64,000 nt of DNA from Moesziomyces globuligerus (Eukaryota > Basidiomycota > Ustilaginomycetes > Ustilaginales > Ustilaginaceae): assembly GCA_030849465.1 (NCBI GenBank), contig JARVLF010000017.1, positions 710,475-774,474 on the forward strand. The letters are read 5' to 3'. This document shows, piece by piece, positions 29,958-40,521 of the stretch (the stretch's first letter is position 1; every line of letters begins with the position of its first letter). The position numbers and the translations under genes were made by a program. The notes below the pieces were generated by a model, which made no database searches, had not been told where the DNA came from, and saw only the letters and a program-made list of their open reading frames with translations.

Positions 29958-30948
29958 ATGAACATCCAAGACGCAGCCGCCTCGTCGTCGTCGCCGTCGT
30001 CGGCGGCGGCGGCGGCCGATACGCTGTCGGTGCGACCGCACAACTACTACTACGAGAACCACGACGATCCCTTCGCCGGCGCATTCTGGTCGCAGTTCCA
30101 CGACCCGCACGAGCTCGCTGCCCGCCATGTGCCTGTCGACGCATCGCCCGCCGCCGCCATGAAGGCGTATCGCGAGTACCGCGACCGCGTGCGCAAGCCT
30201 GTGCTCGCCACCTACACCATCCTCGGCTTCCTCAGCTCCGGAACATACGGCAGGGTCTACAAGGCGCGCCTACGCAGCGCACCGCAGCTGCCTTCCACCA
30301 GCGCTTCTGCTGCGGCTGGTCTGGCTGCGTCCGCCGCTTCCAACGTTGCACAAACCGCTTCCAATGCTGCGCCCACCGCTGCCGCGCCAGCTGCCACCAA
30401 GAAACGAGCCGGCCTGCTTCAACAGCACCAGCTGCTCGACTCGCCCAGCGCGGCTTCCTCGCTTCATGCTACTCCAAAGTCGGTCGTCGAGGCTTCCGCC
30501 CCCGCCCATGGCACTCCGGGACGCAACCGCACCACCGACTCTCCAGGTGTATCCTCCGCCGCGGGAGGCTCGGCCAATCCTCGGCCCGGAGACCTTGCCT
30601 CTGCTGCGGCCACGCTGGGCGGCGGCGACGCGCAGATCTTCGCCATCAAGAAGTTCAAGCCGGACACCAAGGAGACCGACGCGTCGGTGTATACGGGCAT
30701 CTCGCAGAGCGCGATGCGCGAGATCTCGCTCAACCGCGAGCTGAGCCACGTCAACATTGTGACGCTGCACCAGGTGATGCTGGAGGACAAGGCGATCTAC
30801 ATGGTGTTTGAGTACGCCGAGCACGATCTGCTCCAGATCATACACTACCACTCGACCGCGCTGCGTACGCCCATCCCCACGGCGGTGCTCAAGAGCCTCA
30901 TGTGGCAGCTCATCAACGGCGTCGCCTATCTGCACGCCAACTGGATCC

Positions 30949-30979
<31 letters not shown>

Positions 30980-32069
30980 CGTCACCTCGCACGGCGTGGT
31001 CAAGATCGGCGATCTTGGACTCGCGCGCCTCTACTCGTCGCCGCTGCAGAGCCTGTACAACGGCGACAAGGTGGTGGTCACCATCTGGTACCGTGCACCG
31101 GAGCTGCTGCTCGGTGCGCGCCACTACACCACGGCGATCGACATGTGGAGCGTCGGATGCATCTGGGGCGAACTCTTGGCGCTGAGACCCATGTTCAAGG
31201 GCGAAGAGGCCAAGATGGATCCCAAGACCAAGGCGGCGCCGTTCCAGACGGATCAGCTCAAGCGCATCGTCGAGGTCTTGGGCACGCCCAACAAGGAGCG
31301 CTGGCCTGCGATCGAGTCGATGCCGGACTACAAGGGTTGGTGGCCGCATCTGCGGCTGGACAACTATCCCAAGACGCTTTCGCGCTGGTATGCGTCTCGC
31401 AACAAGGGCGAGGATGGTTACGACCTCTTTGACCTGCTGCTTCAGTACGATCCCGAGCAGAGGTTGACGGCGAATCAGGCGTTGGAGCATGCGTGGTTTG
31501 GCAGCACCGAGCCGCGTCCGACGCTCAACGCGTTTGCCAGTCTGACCAAACCTCTGGGCACGTATCCGAATCGTCGCGTGATTCACGACGATCTGGATCC
31601 CAAGATGAAGAGCAACTATCTGCCTCCGATCGACACGCACCATCTGCCCGCATCGCATCAGTTCAACCTCAACGGCGCGCATCCGCTGCGTCTCGCCCAG
31701 CTGCTGCATCGTCAACACCACCTCTCGCAACCGCACGCAGGCGCGTCGATCGAGGCAGGTAAGGCTTCCGTCGGCTCGGCTGCGGGACCTGCTGCTCCCC
31801 CGCCATTGGCATCGGCTACGGGTACGGGGGCCATGCAGACTTCGGCTCCCAGTACAGCTCCCTCGCATGGACCCCCGCATCCACCGCTCATCACCATCGC
31901 TCAGCCCCCTTCGTCCACTCCGACGGTACGCAGCTCTCATAGCTTCCAGAGTACGGCGGAGGGTACGACCGAGCCATCGCCCGTGGCGTCCAATCCAGCC
32001 ACCACCAGAAATACCACGCTCGTAGCAACAGCCACCCGCAACAACCAGCGCAAACGCCAACGAATCTAA
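29958..32069 (+). CDS. SSN3: Cyclin-dependent kinase 8 (Srb10/Ssn3) of the Mediator kinase module
   Basis: 703 residues from the ATG at 29,958 (ACCATGAAC). The frame is open upstream only from a GTG. The glycine loop GFLSSGTYGRVYKARL starts near residue 90. The catalytic lysine (FAIKKFKPDTKE, about 231) comes unusually late because a ~125-residue Ala/Ser/Pro-rich insert lies between them. The C-helix QSAMREISLNREL, catalytic loop HRDLKPAN (about 332-339), DLGLAR (about 352, where many CDK8s have DMG) and WYRAPELLLGARHYTTAIDM follow. The IHYH segment after DLLQI and the insert KGEEAKMDPKTKAAPFQTDQ before LKRI are CDK8-type. With cyclin C, Med12 and Med13 it phosphorylates transcription factors and the RNA polymerase II tail. 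The tail after 560 is disordered. Confidence 0.93.
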
Positions 32070-32648
32070 GCCTTTGCCTCCCCCGCCTTGCCCGTTGTGC
32101 CATGTGGTCTGCCAAGAGAAAGGTGATTGAGATCCAAATGTCACAAAGTGTCAAGTTGTGAAAAAAGCCACAAGGGTTTGTGCGTCACGACCAGGCAACA
32201 CACACCGACGACGGTTAGAGGATGGGCAAAGACCGAGAGAGAGAGAGAGGGAGTTGTATTTCCGGCAGAGCAGACGTGTGGCGCAGCATAAGACAAACGC
32301 GAGAGGCACAGCGGTTTGGGGGCTACATCGAGGGCGGGATGAAGGGAGGAGGAAAAGAAGAAGAAAAAAAAAAAGAGGGCCGAAGGATGGAGAAGAGAAA
32401 CGGAAGAAAGAATGGAACGGAGAAAGAATAGAAGTGGAGGCAAGGCCGGGAGAGGAAAAAGTGGGAGGAAGAGGATGCAATACAACGCTGTTGTGACAGA
32501 TGCAAGAGGACGGAAAGAGAGCCAAGCAGAGCGGGCAGGTGGTACAAGGGGAACGAGTCAGGACGGTCCACGCAAGACGCATGCCAACCCGACCAAAAAG
32601 GATGCATTTACAAAGGAGCCAAAGTCAAGCAAGGCTTGGCCGCCGAGG
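32070..32648. other. 579 bp between convergent SSN3 and CCR4, purine-rich
   Basis: From about 32,220 to 32,480 the + strand is almost all A and G (for example GAAGAAGAAAAAAAAAAAGA near 32,357). As CCR4 is transcribed from the other strand, its 3' UTR or downstream DNA would be C/T-rich. No gene was seen. Confidence 0.55.
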
Positions 32649-35057
32649 CTATCTCCTCCCACCCGGCCCCGACGCCGAAGAGGGATGGTGCACCTCGCGC
32701 GCCGTGCTCGCCGGTGGCGACTGGTCGAGGCGCTTGACCTTGTACTCGCCCATGATGCAGATGTGGTCGCTGGGGAAGTGCGCGTTGGGGAAGCCGACGA
32801 CCTTGGAGAGGTAGTGCTTGTCCACCTCGCCGAGCACGCCGGTGACGTTGAGCGTCGACTTGGAGTAGAAGATGTAGTCGATGCCGCCCTCGTAGCCGGG
32901 CGTGTAGTTGGTAAAGGTGAGCTCGCCGATGGGCGCATACGACGACTCGAGCTCGTAGTTGTGCTGGAGGCCCTGCGTGGTGTAGTTGCCGTAGACGTGG
33001 TCCATAAAGTCCTCGTGGTGGGCGGCGACGGTGCCGCTGGAGAGAAAGTCGTAGACGCCCGTCTCGGGCACGCTGTTAAAGTCGCCGCAGACGATGGTGG
33101 GGATCTGGGTGCCGTGCGTATACTTGGGCGCAGGCGGGTATCCTTCGGCGACGCTGAGCTTGGGCGGCAGCTTGGCAAAGCGGTTGCCGGCCTTTTCGAC
33201 CTCCTCCATGAGCATGGCGACCTGGACGAGCTTGACGTCGCGGAACTGCGGATCCCAGTGGGTGTGGACGTTGGTGACGACGAGGCGGGAGCCCGAGTGC
33301 TTGTTCTCGAGGAGGGCGATGACGGCGATGTTGTCCTTGGTCATGACGCGGTTGTACATGTCTTCGGACTTCTTGAGGTCGGGGCGCTGGAGTGCGATCT
33401 GGTTGAACTCGATGAGCTGCTTCTCGATGAGCTGGTACTTTGTCGCCTTGTAGAAGATGGCGCAGCCGTCGACGCGGCGCTTCTCCTCGTCGCGCATGGT
33501 GCGCGCGCGCGACTTGGGGTAGAAGATGCCCTCGTAGTCCTGCTGGGAGAGGTGGTGGAGGAAGTAGTCTTCGTACTGGCCCATGTCGATCTCTTGGAGG
33601 CAGCAGACGTCGGCGCTGTACGACATGACCTCTTGGAGGATGAACTCCTTGCGGTAGTCCCAGGTGAGCGCCCAGGAGGGCGTGTAGCCGTACATCTGAG
33701 CGGTGGCGTACTTGTCGCAGAGGATGTTGTAGGAGAGCACGTTGAAGCTCTCCTGGGGCGCGTCGGGTGCGTCCTTGTCCGCGTCGAGGTCGGGGAGGTC
33801 GGGGTCGATCATGATCCACTCGCGCTCTGGTGGGGGCAGGGGTACGGGGCACGAGTCGCGGAGGTAGGCGATGACGGCGGCGGTGCCTTCGCGCTGGAAG
33901 AGGGAGCGGAGGTTGTCCTGGAGCGGGTTGCCCTCGATGCCGAGCATCTCGAGCTGGTGGAGGGTGCCGAGCTCGGGGGGGAGGGTGACGAGGTTGTTGT
34001 CAAAGAGGAAGAGCTCGCGGAGGCTGGTGAGCATGCCGAGTTCTGCGGGTACGGCGTTGAGCTTGTTGCCCGAGGCGTCGAGGACGGTGAGGTGGCGGAG
34101 CTTGACAATGTCGGAGGAGATGGTGGTGAGCGCGTTGTGGTTGATGAAGAGGGAGGTGAGGAACGAGTAGCGGTAGACCTCGTTTGCGATGTTTTTGAGG
34201 GCGAGGCCGCCCATGTCGATGGTGGACCAGGTCTGCTTGTCCTTGGCAGCAGCGGCGGCGGCGGCGGCGGCGGATGTCGAGGTGGTGGCTGGCGTTCCGT
34301 TGGGCGTGCCCGGGGTTGCATCCGCGCCGCTGCCCTTGCCTTCGTCGCCTCCGCCGCCGTTGGCGGAGCTGGACTCCTTCTTTGCGACAAAGAGGCCGTT
34401 TGCAGCGACCTGGGGTGGTACGATGCCCTTGTTGGGATCCTGGATGGCGATGGCGGAGCTGGTTGCGGAGCGTGCGGCGAGCGCGGCGGCTCTTGCGTGA
34501 TGGTGTGGGGAGGCGGACTGGCGTGAGATCTCTGCTTTGAGGATCTGCTGCTGCCAGTGAGGCGAGCCGGAGGCTGCTGCGGCTGCTGCAGCGGCCGCAG
34601 CGGCGTCGGAACGGGCGTTGGAAGAGCCGAGATGGCCTCCTGCGGAGTGGATGCCGCCGGGCGAGGCCATATGGGAGAGGCCGGAAGGGCCATGGCCGGC
34701 GTGGTGATGGTGGTGGTGAGGGGCGAGGTTGGCGTAGCCGGGGGAGGAAGGGCCGCCTGCGGAGATGGATGCCGCGCTGGAGTGGCCGATGGAGCCTGGC
34801 AAGGAGGAGAGCGAGGGGTTCTGCTGGTGGGAGTGGTGAGGATGCTGATGGGAGCGTTGTGGCCATGCTGCGTTGGGCATGGGGAACCTGGCTACGGGGG
34901 TGAAGGAGGCGTTGTAGCCGTTTGGGTTGTTGGACGGCTGGCCGGCAGCGGCTGAGAGCGGACCGCCTCCATGGCTACCTGAAGGATGGTGGTGTGAGTT
35001 GAGGTAGAGGTATGCGGGAGGCGAGGGTGCCGGGGAAGGCGACGGGGAGGGATACAT
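32649..35057 (-). CDS. CCR4: Ccr4, catalytic deadenylase of the Ccr4-Not complex
   Basis: 802 residues, ATG at 35,055-35,057. The N-terminal ~270 residues are Pro/His/Ser/Ala-rich and disordered. Leucine-rich repeats follow at about 276-395 (SDIVKLRHLTVLDASGNKLN type); these contact Caf1/Pop2. The endonuclease/exonuclease/phosphatase domain covers about 432-770: NVLSYNILCDKYATAQMYGY, the metal-binding Glu in CCLQEIDMGQYEDYF (about 489), THWDPQFRDVKLVQ, the catalytic CGDFNSVPETG (about 656), and the final SDHICIMGEYKV. All four catalytic blocks are intact, so the enzyme should be an active Mg-dependent poly(A) 3'-5' exonuclease. The only wobble seen is THWDP where many enzymes have HLYWDP. It sets mRNA poly(A) length in the cytoplasm. 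Confidence 0.95.
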   Translation of the reverse strand: MYPSPSPSPAPSPPAYLYLNSHHHPSGSHGGGPLSAAAGQPSNNPNGYNASFTPVARFPMPNAAWPQRSHQHPHHSHQQNPSLSSLPGSIGHSSAASISAGGPSSPGYANLAPHHHHHHAGHGPSGLSHMASPGGIHSAGGHLGSSNARSDAAAAAAAAAAASGSPHWQQQILKAEISRQSASPHHHARAAALAARSATSSAIAIQDPNKGIVPPQVAANGLFVAKKESSSANGGGGDEGKGSGADATPGTPNGTPATTSTSAAAAAAAAAKDKQTWSTIDMGGLALKNIANEVYRYSFLTSLFINHNALTTISSDIVKLRHLTVLDASGNKLNAVPAELGMLTSLRELFLFDNNLVTLPPELGTLHQLEMLGIEGNPLQDNLRSLFQREGTAAVIAYLRDSCPVPLPPPEREWIMIDPDLPDLDADKDAPDAPQESFNVLSYNILCDKYATAQMYGYTPSWALTWDYRKEFILQEVMSYSADVCCLQEIDMGQYEDYFLHHLSQQDYEGIFYPKSRARTMRDEEKRRVDGCAIFYKATKYQLIEKQLIEFNQIALQRPDLKKSEDMYNRVMTKDNIAVIALLENKHSGSRLVVTNVHTHWDPQFRDVKLVQVAMLMEEVEKAGNRFAKLPPKLSVAEGYPPAPKYTHGTQIPTIVCGDFNSVPETGVYDFLSSGTVAAHHEDFMDHVYGNYTTQGLQHNYELESSYAPIGELTFTNYTPGYEGGIDYIFYSKSTLNVTGVLGEVDKHYLSKVVGFPNAHFPSDHICIMGEYKVKRLDQSPPASTAREVHHPSSASGPGGRR

Positions 35058-35539
35058 GTATGAGTGAGATGGCGAGCCGCGCGTGGTTGGCGGAACGGTG
35101 ATGTCTATCGGTAGCGAACGTGTTGGCGGGAGAGACGGGGAGGTTGATGCGCGTGGTTGTCAGAGGAAGGATTGGAGAGCAAGGAGGAAGCGGTCGAAGG
35201 CAAAGCGAGTGAGCAGTCGGAGCGGGATGATTGCATGTTCCTGCGCGAGACCGAGGGCACGTGTTGGATTGGTGGACCAGCCCTCTTTGGGTGAGGCAGC
35301 GGGTGCGATCACGACCAGAGGTGTGCGTGGAGGATGAGAGGTGGAGCGAGCCGTTGCAGGGCCGAGCCGAGCATGGAGCCAGGAGCAGTGATGGCGGTGT
35401 TGGATGCGGCTGCGACGCGATGGAAGTGCGGTGTGGCGTTGTTTGTGGGCGAGGAGGAAGCGGGATGGCGCTGGTGGTGATGGCGATGGAGAGGATCCGG
35501 AGTTGCGAGTGCTAGAGTGGCAGTAGCGTCGACTTGGGT

Positions 35540-35583
35540 GGAGCAGCTCGAGCAGCAGCTCGAGCAGCAGCTGGAGCAGCAGT
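35540..35583. repeat. 15-bp repeat GAGCAGCAGCTCGAG, three units
   Basis: Three tandem units of a GAGCAGCAGCT(C/G)GAG type lie in the region between CCR4 and HSP90. Confidence 0.85.
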
Positions 35584-35700
35584 CGGCCTTGGATACTGCT
35601 TGACTGCGATCGCAGACGCTGTCGCGCGAGAGTCGCACTTTGCTGGGCGTGGCGAGTCGCGCTGCATTCGAGCTGCATTCGCCGTCGACGGCTGCACTTC

Positions 35701-35750
35701 TGCCGCGCTGATGCCGCGCTGATGCCGCGCTGATGCTGCGCTGATGCTGC
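35701..35750. repeat. 11-bp tandem repeat TGCCGCGCTGA, four units plus a partial one
   Basis: Three identical TGCCGCGCTGA units are followed by a TGCTGCGCTGA variant and a partial copy. Confidence 0.92.
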
Positions 35751-36154
35751 AGCCGCTGTTGCTGCTGCTAAATCCAACTCCAACCGACCTTGTGGTGATC
35801 GATTCCTCTGACCAGCTAGCCAGACCTCCAAGCTGTTACACCGCAGCATCCGCACACGCCAACTTTCACACCAAATTCATCCGCTTATGTAAGCCTTCCA
35901 TCGAATTCTACGCGCAGCAAGCCAACACCTCAACACTCTAGCCGCAGCCGGCGCCCCTCCTGCTGAGCACACGATGCGCAATCCAACACACGATGCGACA
36001 GAGTCAGGTCGCATGTGCTGCTCGTCTCATCAGCATGGCTTCAACGAGATCGAGGGTGGTGAAGCAAAGCCGAGGCCGAGCCGGCACGAGAAGGCGCTGG
36101 AAAAGAAGCGCATGGAAGCAACGCGCCTTCTCGCCGCCCAAAAATCGGCTCAGT

Positions 36155-36189
36155 CGCTCGCTCGCTCGCTCGCTCGCTCGCTCGCTCGC
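36155..36189. repeat. (CTCG)n tetranucleotide tract before HSP90
   Basis: About eight CTCG units in perfect register, ending 12 bp before the heat-shock element. It is probably in the proximal promoter. Confidence 0.9.
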
Positions 36190-36200
36190 ATTCGCATTTC

Positions 36201-36208
36201 TTCTAGAA
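36201..36208 (+). promoter_or_regulatory. Heat-shock element of HSP90
   Basis: TTCTAGAA is a perfect pair of inverted GAA units, preceded directly by another TTC (TTCTTCTAGAATC). It lies 183 bp before the HSP90 ATG, where heat-shock factor would be expected to bind. Confidence 0.6.
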
Positions 36209-36391
36209 TCTCGACAGCCTCGACAGCGCCTCGCCGCTCGGGCGGAAATTCGCTCAACACGCGCTCCACCGCCGCCCCCCGCTACGCAAAGCCATTTATT
36301 GCTCACCACCTCTCCCGCTTCCCTTCCCTCCTCCTCCTCACCCGCACTCTCACCCCTCTCATCCCCGTGTCTGTTGCACATCGCATTCACC

Positions 36392-37756
36392 ATGTCCGGC
36401 AACACAGAGACCTTCGGCTTCGTAAGTATTCAGCCTGCCCTTCACATGGCGCACTCGCCCTTGCTGCTGCTGCCACCGCCACCCACCCTAGACGCACAGT
36501 ACTGACGCCTGCTCCCATCATCTTTCCCCTCCTCCACTAGGCCGCCGACATCAGCCAGCTGCTCGACCTCATCATCAACACCTTCTACTCGAACAAGGAG
36601 ATCTTCCTTCGTGAGCTCATCTCCAACTCGTCTGATGCGCTCGACAAGGTCCGCTACAATGCCCTCACCGACCCCTCGGTCCTCGAGTCCGAGAAGGAGC
36701 TCTACATCCGCATCACCCCCGACCAGCAGAACAAGTGCCTCATCATCCGCGACACCGGTATCGGCATGACCAAGGCCGACCTCGTCAACAACATCGGCAC
36801 CATCGCAAAGTCCGGCACCAAGGCCTTCATGGAGGCCCTCAGCTCCGGCGCAGACATCTCGATGATCGGCCAGTTCGGCGTCGGCTTCTACTCGGCCTAC
36901 CTCGTCGCGGAGAAGGTCCAGATCATCACCAAGAACAACGACGACGAGCAGTACATCTGGGAGTCCGCCGCCGGCGGCACCTTCACCATCACCCAGGACA
37001 CGGTCAACCCTTCCATTGGCCGCGGTACCGAGATGCGCCTCTACCTCAAGGAGGACCAGATGGAGTACCTCGAGGACAAGCGCATCCGCGAGATCGTCAA
37101 GAAGCACTCCGAGTTCATCTCGTACCCCATTCAGCTCGTCGTCACCAAGGAGGTCGAGGTCGAGGTCGAGGAGGAGTCCGAGACCGCCGACGATGATGAC
37201 GCCGAGAAGAAGGCAAAGATCGAGGAGGTCGACGACGAGGACGCAAAGAAGGACAAGCCCAAGAAGAAGGTCAAGGAGCTCAAGACCGAGCAGGAGGAGC
37301 TCAACAAGACCAAGCCCCTCTGGACCCGCGACCCCAAGCAGATCAACGCAGACGAGTACTCGGCCTTCTACAAGTCGCTCTCCAACGACTGGGAGGACCA
37401 CCTCGCCGTGAAGCACTTCTCGGTCGAGGGACAGCTCGAGTTCAAGGCGCTCCTCTTCATCCCCAAGCGCGCCCCCTTCGACCTCTTCGAGACAAAGAAG
37501 AAGCGCAACAACATCAAGCTCTACGTCCGCCGCGTCTTCATCATGGACGACTGCGAGGACATCATCCCCGAATACCTCAACTTTGTCAAGGGCATCGTCG
37601 ACTCGGAGGATCTGCCCCTCAACATCTCGCGTGAGACGCTCCAGCAGAACAAGATCCTCAAGGTCATCCGCAAGAACGTCGTCAAGAAGACGCTCGACAT
37701 GATCTCGGAGATCGCAGAGGACAAGGACAACTTTGCCAAGTTCTACGAGGCCTTTG

Positions 37757-37788
<32 letters not shown>

Positions 37789-38628
37789 GCCACCAACCGC
37801 GCCAAGCTCGCCGAGTTCCTCCGCTTCCACTCGACAAAGTCGGGCGAGGAGCAGACCTCGCTCAAGGACTACATCACCCGCATGCCCCAGGACGGCAAGA
37901 ACAACCAGATCTTCTACCTCACCGGCGAATCGCTCAGCTCCATCCGCGACTCGCCCTTCCTCGAGCGCCTCAAGAAGAAGGGCCTCGAAGTCCTCCTCAT
38001 GGTCGACCCCATCGACGAGTACGCCGTCACCCAGCTCAAGGAGTTCGAAGGCAAGAAGCTCGTCTGCGTCTCCAAGGAGGGCCTCGAGCTCGAGGAGTCG
38101 GACGACGAGAAGAAGCAGCGCGAGGAGGACACCAAGAACTGCGAGGACCTCTGCAAGACGGTCAAGGAGATCCTCGGCGACAAGGTCGAAAAGGTCGTCG
38201 TCTCGAACCGCATCGTCGGCTCGCCCTGCGTCCTCGTCACCAACACCTTTGGCTGGTCCGCCAACATGGAGCGCATCATGAAGGCGCAGGCGCTCCGCGA
38301 CTCGAGCATGTCGCAGTACATGGCCGCCAAGAAGACGCTCGAGCTCAACCCCTCGAACCCCATTGTCAAGGAGCTCGCCGCAAAGTCGAGCCAGGACAAG
38401 AACGACACCACCGTCCGCGACCTCACCGTCCTCCTCTACGAGACCGCCCTCCTCACCTCGGGCTTCACCCTCGAGCAGCCCCACGACTTTGCCAACCGCC
38501 TCTACAAGCTCATCTCGCTCGGCCTCTCGATCGACGACACTGGCCTCGAGGCCGATGCCGCCGATGACAAGGTCGAGGCCGCCACCGAGGAGGTCGCTGG
38601 CGAGTCGGCCATGGAGTCGATCGACTAA
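36392..38628 (+). CDS. HSP90: Hsp90 molecular chaperone (one intron)
   Basis: Read as join(36392..36421,36541..38628), 705 residues. Exon 1 codes only [10 protein letters not shown]; the 119-bp intron has GTAAGT and CTAG ends. The N-domain shows [42 protein letters not shown] and [14 protein letters not shown], the ATP-binding GHKL elements. A charged Glu/Asp/Lys linker runs at about 213-256. The middle domain ([17 protein letters not shown], with the conserved Arg) and the dimerisation domain are complete. Length and motifs fit cytosolic Hsp90. The last five residues are Met-Glu-Ser-Ile-Asp, not the usual MEEVD that docks TPR co-chaperones. It folds kinases and receptors with ATP, and a heat-shock element lies upstream. 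Confidence 0.97.
36422..36540 (+). other. Intron of HSP90
   Basis: GTAAGT donor directly after codon 10 and CTAG acceptor. The intron lies between codons (phase 0). A TACTGAC-type branch site (AGTACTGACGC) lies near 36,500. Confidence 0.88.
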
Positions 38629-38832
38629 GCTGCTCGGCGAATCGCCCAAAATTTCTCTCGCACCTTGCCACTGGCCCCGTAGTGGTCCGACGTTTTGTCA
38701 TGCTTGACGTGGCAGGCTGATGATCACGCGTGGCGGTAGCTCATGTTGTACCATACCGTCATACAAATTTGTTTTGCGTCTCTTTCCTATTTCAGTGTGC
38801 TAGTGTGCGATTTACAAGTGCGTGTGCGCGGG

Positions 38833-40521
38833 CTAGCAAGTGTAGACCGAGTCTGGATCGAGGAAGATGAGGGCGGCCTGGCTGTTGCGGAGATGGAAGG
38901 TGCGGGAGGAAGCGAGATGTTCGATGTGAAGTTTGCCGTGGGCTTTGCCGGTGGCGTACGACTGGCCAGCCCAGGTGACCTTGTGCGAGCTGGGTTCGTT
39001 GACGACGGGAGCCGACATGCGTTTGACGACGGGCGAGGCGGATTTGGGGATGAGACTGGAAAGGTCGAGCGTGAGCGAGTGCGTATTGTTCTCGTACCTC
39101 GGGTCGAGGTTGAGCAGGGCGATCTTGGAGAGCTTGTGCGAGTGAGGGTGGTAGAAGGCGTATGCAGCAAACGAGTGCGGGTCTACATCCTTGGGAGCGG
39201 CAAGGGCTGCGACTCTTGCAGGTTCGGCAAAGGCTTCAGCGAGGAAGAGTTGGGCGACAAACGAAGGCAGAGCACGAGCGGCGCCGCGTTTGGTCGAGTT
39301 GATAGGGTAGACAAAGTCGTAGGTGGAAAAGCCGGCCGTTCCATCATCGCCAGCCGAGTTGGTCTGTTGACTCGACTGGAAGACGAGCGTAGCTCCCTGG
39401 TGTAGATGCACCGACGAGGCGTTGCGGACTGCGTAGATCAGCTCGGAATCCACCACCCACAGCGCCTGGGCAAACGTGTCGGTCACATTGGGCTGACCCG
39501 AACAGGCGACCGAGTTGAACTCGCCAATCACCCACTCGCTCCCACTCGCCAGCGCCGCTCGTGCCGAAGGCATGATCTCGTCATCCGCATACGCCACCAG
39601 CCGCGTATGGTTGAGCAGATTCGGCAGAGTCGCCAGAGCCGCACGTGCAGGATCGCACGTCGCAAACGGATAGGAGTGGATCGAGTACTCGGCCACACTC
39701 GCACCGTCGTCGATTCCAGCCGGAATCAAATCAACCGGACGAACGTTGAGTCCCGACATGTCCGTCGTCGCCGACGAGGCCCACCACCTCCTCTTGCCCG
39801 CCAACCCGACCTCGCCTGCGACCTTCTGCGTCGAAAGCGTCTCGTTGACGGCTGCATCGATGCTCGTGGTCCACTCCTTCCACTGCGCCACGTACGCTTC
39901 CGTCGAGTTGGCCCATCTCTCGGACGGATAGTTGGTAGGCTCGTTGCCAAGCTCGAGATAGTCTGTGCGCCGAGGCTGGTACTTGACCGAAGCCTCTGCA
40001 AGGCCGCGAGCGATCTCGAGCGAGTCGTTGCCAAAGTTGAGCGTCGAGACGAAGCGAAGCTCGTCCGGAAAGTGGCTCCACGACTTGAAGTATTCGGGAC
40101 CCACCGTGGTGCGGTAGACGCCTCCCGAGGCGCTCGTATCGCGCACAGGGTCCGTGGCGTTGGCATCAAACACCATCGAATCCATCGTGATGCCGCCGGG
40201 TCGGATGATGGGCCGTCCACCGCGCTCGTAGATCCGGTCCAGCAGCGAAAAGGTCAGCGCATTCGGCGAGGCGTACTTGCCGAAGAACTCGACCCAGAAC
40301 GCCGGTTCGAACGAGAACGACGCAAACGACGCCGTGTGCGCGATCGAGGCGCCCGAAGCTCCCCCGGCTGGAGGAGACAGGCGATGAGCTTGGTCGTCAC
40401 CGCACGACTCGCCCCGTCGAGCGACGGGAGTGGCGTGCACCCCAGCACCGTCGTCGAGCGTTGACAGAGCAAGCGCGCCCAAGGCCATGGCCTGCAGAGA
40501 CGTACGCATGCCATATACCAT
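38833..40521 (-). CDS. Secreted glycoside hydrolase, family GH79 (heparanase/beta-glucuronidase-like)
   Basis: 562 residues. ATGs at residues 1 and 5 both precede a signal peptide (LQAMALGALALSTLDDGAGV, with cleavage probably near HATPVARR). The (beta/alpha)8 domain has the acid/base glutamate in DYLELGNEPTNYPS (about residue 192) and the nucleophile glutamate in EWVIGEFNSVACSG (about residue 335), the clan-A pair of GH79. A beta-sandwich follows, as in the GH79 C-terminal domain (about 455-560). Eight or more N-x-S/T sites fit secretion. GH79 enzymes release glucuronic or 4-O-methyl-glucuronic acid from proteoglycans or plant arabinogalactan. In a plant-associated smut the latter is the likely substrate (inference). 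A TATA box lies about 80 bp upstream. Confidence 0.85.
   Translation of the reverse strand: MVYGMRTSLQAMALGALALSTLDDGAGVHATPVARRGESCGDDQAHRLSPPAGGASGASIAHTASFASFSFEPAFWVEFFGKYASPNALTFSLLDRIYERGGRPIIRPGGITMDSMVFDANATDPVRDTSASGGVYRTTVGPEYFKSWSHFPDELRFVSTLNFGNDSLEIARGLAEASVKYQPRRTDYLELGNEPTNYPSERWANSTEAYVAQWKEWTTSIDAAVNETLSTQKVAGEVGLAGKRRWWASSATTDMSGLNVRPVDLIPAGIDDGASVAEYSIHSYPFATCDPARAALATLPNLLNHTRLVAYADDEIMPSARAALASGSEWVIGEFNSVACSGQPNVTDTFAQALWVVDSELIYAVRNASSVHLHQGATLVFQSSQQTNSAGDDGTAGFSTYDFVYPINSTKRGAARALPSFVAQLFLAEAFAEPARVAALAAPKDVDPHSFAAYAFYHPHSHKLSKIALLNLDPRYENNTHSLTLDLSSLIPKSASPVVKRMSAPVVNEPSSHKVTWAGQSYATGKAHGKLHIEHLASSRTFHLRNSQAALIFLDPDSVYTC

Larger units (their letters stand above)
35058..36391. 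promoter_or_regulatory. 1.3-kb divergent region between CCR4 and HSP90 with several tandem repeats
   Basis: This is gene-free by eye. It holds three tandem repeats (listed) and a heat-shock element for HSP90. The frame at 35,160-35,855 (minus) follows the repeats and shows no domain. Confidence 0.55.

Noticed and set aside
36442..38649. 735-codon frame antisense to HSP90
   Set aside because: Same cause as above; it follows the HSP90 exon borders and has no motif.
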